Origin: Callipepla californica brunnescens
Lineage: Eukaryota; Chordata; Aves; Galliformes; Odontophoridae
Length of the DNA: 64,000 nt
Direction: 5' to 3'
Assembly (NCBI GenBank): GCA_023055505.1
Contig: JALIRH010000043.1
Span: 382,001 to 446,000 of the forward strand
The notes under the pieces are model-generated. The model searched no databases. It saw only the letters and a list, made by a program, of their open reading frames with translations, and had not been told where the DNA came from. Positions within the stretch are counted from its first letter, which is position 1. Every line of letters starts with the position of its first letter. Shown piece after piece: positions 35,646 through 46,500 of this stretch. The position numbers and the translations under genes are program-made.

Positions 35646-38600
35646 GGGGGGGTTGGAACTGCTCTGCGTTGATCCCGGTGACAAAGCCCCACTGCTCAGC
35701 CCCACCACGTCCACCACAGAGCACTTCCAAAACCGCTCAGCTCATTTCATTTCTTTTTTTCTTTTCTTTTCCTCCCTTGTGTTCCTCCAATCACTTTGCC
35801 CAGGAAAGGAGAAAAATAGGCCGATGGGATTTTGCGTGCAGCAGGATTTTTTTCCGGGTCTTTCAGATATTTACAATACCCCACGGAACAACGCAGAGCC
35901 GCACAGATGATGGACTTAGAAACCAAAGTGAGCTTAGAAACCAACGTGCTGCACGCGCATGGGCACTGAGACAGAGCCGCTCACACCGAAAAATAGTGCA
36001 CAACAGATCTATCTTTACAACTCTTAAATTATCTCTCAGTTGACACTTATTAACCTCCTGCCAAACTCATTATCTACGCGAACAAAAGCCGAGCTACGGA
36101 GCAGCAGCGGCTCAGAAGGCCCACGCTCAGGGAAATGGGATTGAGAGTGGGCAAGCTGAAGCAAGGCTTTTTGTTATTATTGTTTTATCCCCCTCCAAAA
36201 AGCCGAATCCTGGGCCGTGGTGACAGGGGCTCTCAGTATGATGCACACAGCGGCCGAATTCCCACCCGGAGCTGTGAAGGGTGGGCAGAGGAACTGTGCT
36301 GTGGTCGGGGTCTGTGTCCTCGCTGAGCTCTTCTCCCCCTTCGTGGCTGCTTTGGCTGCTGCGTTTCCCGGGATCTGCTGTGACATTCAGAGATCAGAGC
36401 GGAGGGGATTTCGCTCGCTAACAAGCAGGATGCTTTGGGGCCGGGATTTGCAGCTTTGCGGAAGAGGGAATATCTGTTACTTTCTGAATATCTGTTCATC
36501 CTTCAGTGGCAATGAGCGCTTCCTTTGGCCAAATCAGAGCCTCGAGGTCTCAGCTCCTGGGTCTGGACCAGCGCTTTGCATCCTGTTCTGACACCGACCT
36601 TCCTGGTGGCTTTAGGGAAAAAGCACTGCAGCTGTTTCGATTCAGTCCCCACTGTGGACACTGTGAGCATTAATGCCTCTGAAGTCCTTCTGTCTGAAGG
36701 CAGAAGGCGGTCTGCACACCTCACCCTTTGCAGAGGAAGCATCCCCTGCCCAGCAGCTGCTTGTTGAGCGCTGGCATTTGATGGTTCCAAATTAATCGAA
36801 TAAACAAGGCACCTCTGTGCGAGGAGCAATTAGAGCACCGAGCCCTGCTCCTTCCCAGCTGCCTGTGACAGGTTAAAAACCCTTCCCAGCACCAGCGCGT
36901 CCCCGGCAGCTTTTGGAGGCTGCTCAGCACTGCTCGGGGCTGACAGGCAGGCCGAGATTTCCCCCCGGTAAGGCAGCGGCCAATTAACCTGATGAAAAGG
37001 AGGGAGACAGCTGACAAGGCTCCTGCAGGAGCAGGCAGGGCTCCTCGTGAGGGAGGGGAACAGGCAGAGAGAAGCGGAGAATCTGAAGATCCGGAAAGCC
37101 CTGCTTTGCCTGGATGTGTTTGCTCCTTCTCCCCAGATATCCCCATGCAGAGCAGTACGTGGCACTGCTGCCCTCAGCTTCTCATCCTCCATACCCACAC
37201 TCATACACACATATCTGAGCTATGGATTCCAGCCCAGCCATCTCATGGTTGTTCAGTCCACGGGAAAGCATCCCATGGATGTGGGGGCTGATCTGCACCA
37301 CATCTGTGCTCACATTTCAGCCGCGATGGACGTGCTCTCACCAGTGCTGCGGGTGACACAGTGCAGAGGGGCTTGGGCTGTGTGCAGGCAGCAAGGAGGA
37401 GAGGGGCTGGAATGGGAGAGTGGGCTGAGGATGGAGGAATGCGCTGCGTGCAGGGCTGAGCTGTGCGAGCTGCGCTCGGTGCCAGCATTCAGGACTGCCT
37501 GTGTCCCCATGTGCCATCTGGCGTGTGCATGTGTGAGCCATGCAGCAAATGTGGTTTTAGCTGTGAACTGCAAATGCTGTGCATTTTGCGTGAGGTCATT
37601 TAATGAGGCGATGATAGAGGTGGGAGGAAGGAGCCATCCTGCTGCCTAATCCCTATCTTTTTTTTCCTTTGTGAGCTAGGAAAACTTGCTGGGAGCCTCT
37701 GCAAAGCCAGAGCAAAATCATGACCCTCCTCAAGCAGCTCTCATCTGAGTGGGGCTTTGTGGATTTCCCCTCATTACTCTCTAAATTACTTCCTCCCTTT
37801 TCCCCATTGCTCCTGAAGTTGTCTCAAGCCGTGGGGCTGCAGGTGGGACCAGGGCAAATCCTTCAGAGCTCTGCTGGGCTTCAGAGCCTCGTGTCAGGCT
37901 CTGGTGCCGGGCTGAGGAACCACCATCCATTGCAGCCACTGGATGCAGATTGTCATTTGCTGCCACCTCTGGGCGAGGCTTTGTCCCTCCTCTGTGCCTG
38001 CCCAGGGAGCCCAGTGCTGCTGGGAAGGTGGTGTGGGAAGGGACTCTTTAGGAACCATTTCTGGCCAAGCTGCTGCTCCCTGCTCTGCCTTCCTGGGGAA
38101 GTGCCCCCGCACTCAAAGAAGCGGAGGAGCGATCTGCCCTGAGCTGAACTCCCCGCTGGAGACAGATGAGAGATTGCTGCGTGTTTAATTCATGGCCTCG
38201 GGATTCTATTTCTGGTAGCTCCCAGCCTCGCTGAACCGGGGGGGAACCTCTCAGGCACTATCTTCCTTCTTCTTTGCGTGCATCTCCGCCTGCAGCGTGT
38301 GCCAAGCTGGGGCTGCTGGGCGGCCTCATGGGGATCCGTGGGGTGGCAGAGGGGCTGCTGGGCCCCCCAGGAGTGCTGAGCACCTCTGCGTGTTCACCTC
38401 ACTGCTGCTTACTGCAGGGTTCTGATTCCCATCCTAAGAGCAGGGATGTGAGACACGGAGGTGTCGAGGTCACACAGGAGCCCACGTTTAGCTCAGCTCC
38501 ACTGAGTGTGAGGTAAGGCTGGAGAGGGGCTCTGGGTCAGGTCCATTCCTGTCTGCACCCTGAGCCTGACCTCACCTGGGGCTCAATGTCACAGGGGACA

Positions 38601-39380
38601 CAGCCATCACTGCAACCACCCTGTCCTCATACTGCACCCAACAGTTCATCCTCCAACAGAGCAGCCTGCACTTGGGCAGGTGAACCATGCCCCAGGCGGG
38701 CTGCTGCGTCACCCATCTCTGGCCCCATGCACTCCCCGCCTTTGGTTTCCAAAGGAATTTCCTGGGCCAAGGCAAACTGTAAGATATATATTTATACACT
38801 TCTTATTTTTTCCTCTCTCTCTCCTGCAAGCTGCTTGAAAGCAAAGTCATTGGCATAGCATAAATAGGGAGCACGCTGGGCGTCTGCCGGCTAAGCTGAA
38901 TCCCCCTCCACCCCCTGCTGTTTCCAATTTGTAGCCCATATTTTAATTCCCTGTCCCACTGTTCCCTTTCCGCTCTCGTAAAAGAGTCCGCCCCACCCGA
39001 GCAGAGGCTGGCAAAGCAGCTGCCATTTGCAGCTAGATAATGATGAAGATACTTTGGTTCTCGTTGGGGTTCCAACTGCAGGAGCACGGTGCTGCTGGCA
39101 CCAAAGGACAAAGTTGCTTCTCCTGCCTTTATCCTTTCCTTTTTCTTTTCCCCTCTCCTTTAACTGCAGGATTGTTTTTATTCCTTTATTTTTGTGTGAA
39201 CCTCAAATGCTGACCTCTTGGGGATGGAAGAAGGGAAGACTTTGCAAAGAAGTGGTACCACAGTGGCTCCTGAAGCATCCCATGCCTGCTGGGTGCAGGC
39301 CTGGCTGAGCACTGCTGCTGTGCTGCTGTGCAATACAGCATTTGTGGCAGAGCTGAGCCTCATCTCAGATCCCCAGTTAG
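35646..39380. other. Mostly non-coding filler with one small AT-rich patch
   Basis: A T-rich tract lies at about 35747-35775 and a small AT-rich patch at about 35990-36085. The 200-codon plus-strand frame at 37047-37649 has no recognisable domain and is countered by minus-strand frames. No transposable element was recognised before 39381. Confidence 0.5.
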
Positions 39381-39672
39381 CCTTCCTAACGTCTAACTAA
39401 ATCTGCCCTCTTTTAGCTTAAAGCCAACGCCCCTATCAGACTCCCTAACCAGTCACCCTCCATCTTGTACATAGCTCCCTTCACATTCTGGAAGGGCTCA
39501 GTGAGGTGTCCCCAAAGCCTTCTGTTCTCCATGCTGAGCACCCCCAGCTCCCTCCACCATTTTTCACAGCAGAAGTGCTTCAGATCATCTCTGTGTCCCT
39601 CCTCCAGGGCTGCTCCAACTGCTCTGCATCCTCTGGTGCCCGTGCCCCAGGCTCAGACATGGGACACACCAT
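39381..39672 (-). mobile_element. CR1 LINE fragment, minus orientation
   Basis: Antisense CR1 order is clear: 'ccttcctaacgtctaactaaatctgccctcttttagctta', then 'tcagtgaggtgtccccaaagccttctgttctccatgctgagca', 'cccagctcc', and 'cagatcatctctgtgtccctcctccagggctgctccaactgctctgcatcctc'. At about 290 bp it is the longest copy here. It covers the 3' part of the reverse-transcriptase frame, which is no longer open. The terminal 'ttggaagggacc' box is absent, so the element's 3' end is missing too. Confidence 0.85.
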
Positions 39673-39754
39673 TCTCCTGGTTCCCATCTCAGCCACCCTA
39701 GGCTGCCTCTGCCACGGACATGCAGCCATGGGTGCCCCCTCATTGTCTTCTGTT

Positions 39755-40145
39755 GGCTCGTGAGTTGAAATTCAGTACAACAGTGGGAGATTTGTTAGGA
39801 TTAAGGTCAAATAAAAAGCGAAAAGGTGATTGGATTTGTGCTATGATTGATGATAGAAAGTGCAGATATTTATAAACAGCCAACAGGATAACTGTCAAAA
39901 TGATTCTGTATCAACAAAAAAAGGAGAAGATGAGTCAAATGTTTTCAGCGTCGTGGGAACAAGACTAAACCAAACACAATTGATGCAGCAAATAAAGATG
40001 CCAATGTTAACAGCTGCTATATAATTTCAACTGGTCAATCCCATCCCAATTTATTTATATATATATAAATGTGTACGTGAATGCTTTTTTTTAAGGACTC
40101 TCTGTCAATTGTAAATGATGTCAGGGCTGTGGATTTGGAGTTGAG
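39755..40145. promoter_or_regulatory. Long AT-rich motif-dense block
   Basis: Nearly 400 bp of AT-rich, mostly non-repetitive sequence. It has a PBX-HOX-type TGATTGAT at 39844-39851, an exact AP-1 site TGAGTCA at 39931-39937, an AATTGATGCAGC word, a short (TA)n run at 40056-40067 and GTCAATTGTAAATGATG near 40105-40121. It immediately follows the CR1 copy. One of the strongest enhancer or conserved-element candidates by texture. Confidence 0.42.
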
Positions 40146-41080
40146 TCATCTCATCTGCCTGCACAGCATCTGATGCACGTCACAAAGACAGAGCAATGAG
40201 AAGGCCGTGGTGCCATGAGGACGATGCCATGGGGGCAGGGAGACCTCGTCCCCAGGGGGACTGCCTGCCCCTTGAGCCAGCTCTATCAAAATATCTCTGC
40301 TTTTAAAGCAGTGCATTGAAGTGGCTGGGTAGAACGGCACTGGGAGAGCCCAGGAAGCACTGAGTCATGCTGCCTCCACACCCACCATGTGCTGTCCCCA
40401 ACCACTGCCACCCTGCAGCTGTTCTTCCTCTGCCAGCCCCAGAAAATCCCGCTGTGGTGGCAGAGGGGTGAGCACAGGGTGTGAGCCTGCTGCACCCAGG
40501 ACCACCCTGCCTCCCTCCTCCTGGCTGTTCTGATTCTCCTCCATCCATCTGCAAGTGCCTTTTTGTTAGTACAGAGCCATTAAAATTCAAGGTCGGATTT
40601 GATTCCTTATTGATCATTACCAGGCAAATTAAAGACATCTTTCTTCTCCTCTTGTGTTACAGTGCCAAGAGGCATCCCACTGTTTGCTTTCACAGGCGGC
40701 TGCCACTGCTGCTGCTGCTGCTGCCCCAGTGTCTCCTCGGATGGGAGCTGCTCCAGCCGCAGAGGTTTCAGTTTCCTGTCACAGAGAGATGCTCCAGGCT
40801 TTAAAAATCAGAGGTAATTGCAGCTTGGAAGGCTGCTGGTTAAGAGAAGACCCCAGGCATGGCTGAAGTCCAGAGCTATGTGTGCATTCCTACCAGAAAG
40901 AGTCAGGGCTGGGTCCAGCACAGTACGACTCTGCATGGAGAGAGGGTTTTCCTCTTCCAAAGCACCAGTCTTCGGCTGAAGACCTCAGCTCGGAGTTGTG
41001 TGTCCTCTCCGCGTGCCCTCGCTGCCTGTCACTGCATCACACACTCCTGATGCCAAAGTGAGATCAGAAGATAAAGTCTC
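40146..41080. other. Non-coding stretch with a CTG run
   Basis: No gene was recognised. Six uninterrupted CTG units occupy 40706-40723. An AT-rich patch near 40570-40640 (GCCATTAAAATTC, CTTATTGATC) is short. Confidence 0.5.
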
Positions 41081-41084
41081 TGTC

Positions 41085-41260
41085 AAGTCCTTTTCTAAAG
41101 CGCCAGGACAGCATCTTCCAAATTGTTTCTGTTTATACTTTGTCAGTGACTCATGTGTTGAGATTCTGTCCTGTAGGTTACTTTAAAAGCAGGAATAATT
41201 GCACAGCTAATTATCATTTGAATTATTCATTTTGTCCTCCTCTTCCTTTCCCCTGGAAGA
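41085..41260. promoter_or_regulatory. AT-rich block with AP-1 site
   Basis: An exact TGACTCA (AP-1 consensus) lies at 41147-41153, followed by AATAATTGCACAGCTAATTATC and TTGAATTATTC. Non-repetitive and about 175 bp long. Candidate enhancer. Confidence 0.33.
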
Positions 41261-42130
41261 GGGAGATGCATTGTCAGTTGTGGCTGTCTCTGTGCGACGT
41301 GATTAGATGCGAAGGGAGAGACCTCATCAGAGTCTGCTTCCAAAAAGAGAAGCAAGATGGAGAATCTCACAGGTTGCAGTGAGAAACCTCTCCCCTTCAG
41401 ACGCGGATGTGCCCCTCCCCACGCACATGAATGCACACACAGCTGGATGCTCACGCACGCACCTTCACCGAACACAGCATCCATCTCCGCCACAAAAATC
41501 AACCTTTCCCTCAGCTGAAGGAGGAAGCAGCCTCTAATGAGACTGTGAGCATGTGGCACATGTGTTTGTGTGTGTTTTCCTAATTATCTCTTTTCAAATA
41601 AGATTAAATATCCCTCAAAGCCGGACATCTTTCCAATAGGTGAATGTTTGAACTCCAGGGCTGACGGTAATATGAAAAATTCCCCCTGTCACAGGCAGAC
41701 AAACAAATTGCAGTGCTGTTTTTGTCCTTTTCTCAGGAAAAAACACCGTAGTGAACATCTCCTGATACTGCCAGAACCCCGGGTGAGGGCGGCCCAGCTC
41801 TGCTCTCACTCAAGCTCAGGTGAATTCATGGCAAAGTCAAAGATGTGCATGACACAAAGGAGACAAGAAGGAGATCATCTGAGAGGTGACGCTGGTGTGT
41901 GGCTCTTCTCATCTTGCTCTCAAGGTTGGGGCTTTGCTCTGGTGGGCACTGGGGTGTGGGCTAAGGGTGCAGGGATGCCCCGCAGAGCCCCCGACCCCAC
42001 AGCTGCTCCGACCTCCTCTGTGAACCACAATGTGATGGTGCTGGGAACAAAGATCTCCCATTCACTTCATACCTCCTTCCCAAACGTCACCCGATGATGT
42101 CCGTTCACGTGAGCAGGCTCTCTCCTTTAT
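41261..42130. other. Non-coding stretch, nothing specific
   Basis: Mixed sequence with a weak CAC-rich patch near 41405-41465. The 175-codon plus frame 41570-42097 has no recognised domain. Confidence 0.5.
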
Positions 42131-42135
42131 CAAGG
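42131..42135 (+). repeat. Left target-site duplication of the solo LTR (CAAGG)
   Basis: Five bases immediately before the TG start, repeated exactly at 42469-42473 immediately after the CA end. The placement is what identifies the enclosed 333 bp as an inserted unit. Confidence 0.7.
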
Positions 42136-42468
42136 TGTATGGGAACTGTTGAATCACGGCCTGAACCACTGATTGATCACCTGAGGCGAGCCCTGAGTCA
42201 GCTGCAGGGGCACAGGTGAGTGTGATTGCAAGGGGTGGAGTTTGACTCCACCTCTCCCAGACCCCATTTAAGGGCTGACCACCAGCAGGGAAGGATCTCT
42301 GGTTGGAGATCCCTCCTTGGCAGAGTTATTGGTGAGCCTCGATCATCATCAAGTGAGCCATTCTCTTCTACTATTTGTTTGTATACCACCTACTTAAGCC
42401 TCCCCAAAATATACCACCTTTTGCACTATTTTCCTTTGAGAGCTTTTCTTGGGGTTGTTTGCCCTACA
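42136..42468. mobile_element. Solo LTR (endogenous retrovirus remnant), 333 bp
   Basis: The segment starts TGTATGGG and ends CCCTACA, so it has the TG...CA ends of an LTR with imperfect inverted termini. It is bracketed by an exact 5-bp direct repeat CAAGG (42131-42135 and 42469-42473), the expected target-site duplication. Inside are an 8-bp-stem hairpin (arms 42234-42241 and 42245-42252), a TATA-like CATTTAAGG at 42265-42273 and a 7-bp-stem hairpin with a 6-base loop (42293-42312) about 25-45 bp downstream, where R would start. No gag, pol or env-like frame flanks it, so it is a solo LTR left by LTR-LTR recombination. A 5-bp duplication fits ERVL-type elements. The TATA-like box suggests plus orientation. 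Confidence 0.75.
42265..42273 (+). promoter_or_regulatory. TATA-like box in the LTR
   Basis: CATTTAAGG follows a CCTCTCCCAGACCC segment, in the U3 position expected for a retroviral core promoter. It is degenerate relative to TATAAA. Activity is unknown. Confidence 0.45.
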
Positions 42469-42473
42469 CAAGG

Positions 42474-43120
42474 GTTCTGTCAGAAGATCTCAGCTGCGTG
42501 GAAAGCTGTGCATGTGCTTCAGACAAGATGTCTGCACTTCACAGCTTTATTTGTTTATCAGTCTGATAACAGCTCTGCCTATTGCACCAAGAGCCGCCCC
42601 ACTCACGCAACAGTTTGTTCCTTTATCACGCATCAATCTGAGCTGATTCCGCTCTGGAGAGTTGTGAAGGAAGGTGCACAGTCAGGTTACTCTTTTAACC
42701 ACTTTACACTGATATCACGCTGTCATTTCACTGTATTTAAATCACCAGGAAAAAGGACAGTCTCTCTGTATACCATTATCCTTTGCTGAGACAAAGTCAG
42801 GAATGTGTCGGGGAAAGCATTTATCAAAGCCAACAGTGCAGTAGTTCTATTTCCTTGTCAGAAGGAAACCGGGCCCTCACCTGGCTCTGTTACAGCAGTG
42901 CTGGATGTGCTGGTGCGGATCACAGCACACAGCCCCAGCATCCCCTGCAGCCCCTCCAGGACATCAGTGGTACGATGCTGGAGCTACCAGCCTTGTTTTG
43001 CATCTTATGGGAGGGTGAAGTTGCTGCTGTGCGGTGCTGCACAGAGGGGATGGAGCCTGCGCACAACCTCTGGGTGTTGGGTGGCTTTTCTTTGCATAGC
43101 TCTAAGTCAAAATTACCTCT
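42474..43120. other. Non-coding stretch, nothing specific
   Basis: No retroviral internal sequence follows the LTR. A TGTATTTAAATC word lies near 42731. No gene was recognised. Confidence 0.5.
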
Positions 43121-43124
43121 GTTA

Positions 43125-43510
43125 AAGAAAATATTTGTGAGTAATTATTTCATTTCTGGGTGATGAAAGACTCTCCAGTTTTCTCTTGCCCTGATTTTTA
43201 TCATAATTATGAAACTGCCCCATTATCATATTGTGATGCAGAGCCTTTCAAGTAATGAGGAATTCAAGTGAAGTCTTGATTACCTCCCCTGAGAAGAAAA
43301 TGTGATGGGGAGGACAGAGGAAGCAGAGGGGGTTAGATGCTGACAAGTTTTATAATAATAAAATAAAGAAAAAAATTAATTGTGGATCCATTAGTGTTAA
43401 TACAAATGCTTTATGACTCACCTCAATCGTCTCACATTATTTAATAACAGAAAGTCATTATTTCCCAGGAAGATCAGGATAAGGCCTGTTGAGTTTTGTG
43501 TGGCTTTTGC
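43125..43510. promoter_or_regulatory. AT-rich block with 12-bp TAATTA palindrome
   Basis: An exact palindrome TCATAATTATGA spans 43201-43212, giving a symmetric homeodomain-type core. Also present are GAGTAATTATTTC, AAGTAATGAGG, AAAAAATTAATTGTGG, TCCATTAGTGTTAATAC and CACATTATTTAATAAC. There is a short (AAT)n/A-rich stretch near 43350-43378. About 385 bp of this texture makes it a strong conserved-element candidate. Confidence 0.42.
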
Positions 43511-46500
43511 TTTTTAGAGCGGCACGGTTACTAAGGTGGGCTGTGTGGGGGACGGTTTAACCCTATCTGTTTTGAGCACGGTGCACTACAGGAGCTGGCA
43601 GGAACGAGCCTGCTGTGCTGGAGGTGTCTGCCTGCTTCAGTGGTAGAGGACAGGGAGCAGCAGTACCACGGGGAGCATTGCATGTACTCCCTGGTGGGTC
43701 CTGCAGCCCTGCACCCAGCAGTCGGCTTCGGCTGTCCCTTGGGTGATGTCTGCATGCAGAGGAGCAGGAAGGGGCTCTGTTGCTGTTCTGTGCTGTGCCG
43801 TGGTGCGGGATGGTCAGCGTGAGCCGAGGGAGAGCTGGGGGCAAGGAGGGGCACGGGCTGGCTCTGCAGTCCAGGCACCTCTGCCAGACGTGGGCTTCTG
43901 CCTCTGAAATTACTGAGCTCTCTTTGAGCTGACCTCACATCTGTCTCCTGTACTTCAGCCCTTCTTGCCTTCTCCGTTTCCTGAGCGTGCTGCACTCATT
44001 AACACTGTTCCTCCAGAAGTGGATTTTAAATCTTGCAGGCTGCTTCCAGGCCGGCCTTAGGAAAGAACTGTCTTTTCCTGGGGAGCTGTCCCCAGAAGAA
44101 GGCAGGATGCCTTGCTCCTGACCAGGCAAACTTCCAACTGTTGAACTAAAGGACATCATCTGGGGCTGGCCAGGGGGTCCTCCACTAATTTCACTGTTGC
44201 AGTGTGAACCAGCATTGCTGCTGTGGGACAGAAGGAAACACTCAAGAGCCATAAGCAGGGTGTGACTTGCAGCCAGGATGCTTTCCCTCGGCCTGCAGCA
44301 CGTCTGTGCCTCCTGGCTAAGAGGTGACAGTGCTGCTGTGGGCATGGCTGAGCCCTGGGTGCTTCTTGGCCCCTCCATGGGAGGGGAGTCAGCTCCTGCA
44401 GGTGGCCTCCAGAGCACGAAGCCTGTGTGAGTTACAGAGGGAGCAGAGGTGTCTCCTGACATGGGAAGCAGAGCAGAACAAGGATGCTCTCTACTGATTG
44501 AGCTTTTCAGGCTGTGGGAGCTTGTCTGCTCTTAAACTGCTGAGACTGATGGGAATGTGCTTGAGCTTGCTGGAAGGCAGATTTTAAACCAGGTTACATG
44601 CTACCTGCATATAACCCAGTGAATAGCAAGGTAAAGGGATTACACGCAGCTTAATCTGAAACTCTGGCTCAGTGAGCAATTAAACACCAGTGATTCAACA
44701 ACTCTGGGAGTTCATGCTGAACGCGTTACGTTCCTGTTCATGATACCATTCTGCCTTTGTCAGTGGAAAGGAACGTGAATGCAGCTGAAGCCAGCCTCAG
44801 TGCAAACTGCTGCTTGGGAAGTTCCCAAGTCGTCTTCTGGCAAAGCTCCTGCTGAAGGGTGCTGGGTAGGGTCCCAGGGGGGAGAGGGTTCTTGGATAAA
44901 CCCTTCCTTGGTCTTGGAGGGGGAATTCAGCTGAGTGACGGGCAGGGTGATGTGCTCAGCTGGTGATGTTGGCACGTGATCCAGCACTCCACTCTTCTGA
45001 GCCTCAGTTGTGAGACAAATGTCCTTTTATGTAATATGTCATAGGATCTGACTGAGAAACACTGCTTCTTGTAAACATACCCCTGTACTTGAAAAGCAGG
45101 TTTAAAGAAGCATATTTAAAAAGAAAAAAATGCTAAAACTTTATTTGTCTCATAGAGAATTCCGTGTATGTTGACTTGACGATCCAAAGTGGCCTTGCTG
45201 TTGAATCTGAAGCTATTAGTGACGAGTGTCCCTCTGTCCCCTCAGTGCTGCTGTCATGAGGTCCTGGGCACTTTGTCTTCCCAGGGCAAAACCTGGAGCC
45301 TTCCTTGAAATGCTTGCAGGCAACAGGTGAGGGAGGAATTGTTATTCACCCCTCTTTGCGAGGAGCTGAAGGACAGCGGTGATTCCTGGGGGAGCCCAGC
45401 TCTGTATCAGCGCTGGGGAAGGCACTTCTGTGTGACTCAGTCCAGTATTTTGAAGGGAAAAAAAACAACAACACTTCTCTATCTAGGAAGAGACCAGCTG
45501 CTTCATCCAGCCCTGGGAAACACTGTGCAACTGTATCAGGAAGGGCTGTGGAGGGGGGGAAAGCTCCTTGCAGATGGAGGGCATCCCGAGGACAGCTTTG
45601 CTGGTGTCTGTTTACCTGCTTGCTGTAATTGCTCAAGCTATTTGCTACAGGAGGAGTGGAGAAAGTGTCAGAGGCAAACAGGACACCCAATTTTCTGCAG
45701 AAAGTTAACTTTTCCAATTGCAATTGAAAGCTTGGTTCTTTTGACCTAATTTCCCATTCCAAGGGTTAACTGCTCTCTGCGGTGCGGCGGGCCCTCCAGT
45801 GAGTGCAGCCAGACAATGCCATTTAAGTGAATGTTCCTAGCCTACAGAAGTCCTGGAGATAGCTCCATCTTGCTCACAGTAGGTGTTACATTAGCTGCTC
45901 AAACCATATTCCAGTAAATTAGAGCTGGGCTGATTTAGACAATCACTGGGTCATTCTTTCCTTCAATTCCCAGTCTCACACAGAGATAACAGCAGCTGGG
46001 GGAAGGCAGGGAGGTGGACGAATAGCAGTTTGCTTGCTTATTAGGGGTTAGATGCAGCCCTGAGTCTGTGATTTGCAGAACACAACTGATACTGGCAACA
46101 AAAGCCTCAAAGTTAAATGATGCAGTATTTGTTTCAGGTCTAATAAAGACACTTAAACAACCGCCAGGCACTTTCTTCCTCAGAGGCAAGTCACTGCGTT
46201 AAAATGCCTTTGTAAACCAGTATGAGAGCAGAGGTGAGTGGGAATTCTGCAGGGGAAGCTGGTCACCACTCAGCTGCTCTGCAGTACGTGTGGCTGGAGC
46301 CACCAGAGCCGTGGTGTGTGCTGAGTGCCTTGGACATTTCTATGTGTGTTTGCATCCTCTATTGTAAACCTTCTGGATGTCTGTACATCACCTAATGGCA
46401 GAGGAGTTTCAGATTAGCCTGTGGACTCAGCAATAAGTGCCCCTGTAGCAGTGAGTGGTCTGAGCTGCTTGCTGCTGGGTGAGCCCTTCTCAGGTCCTTC

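Noticed and set aside
37047..37649. 200-codon plus-strand frame as a gene
   Set aside because: Cys/Ala-rich translation with no domain. Several minus-strand frames of 80-90 codons overlap it, a sign of local stop depletion.
40706..40723. CTG run as a coding polyleucine or a disease-type expansion
   Set aside because: Only six units, with no supported exon around it.
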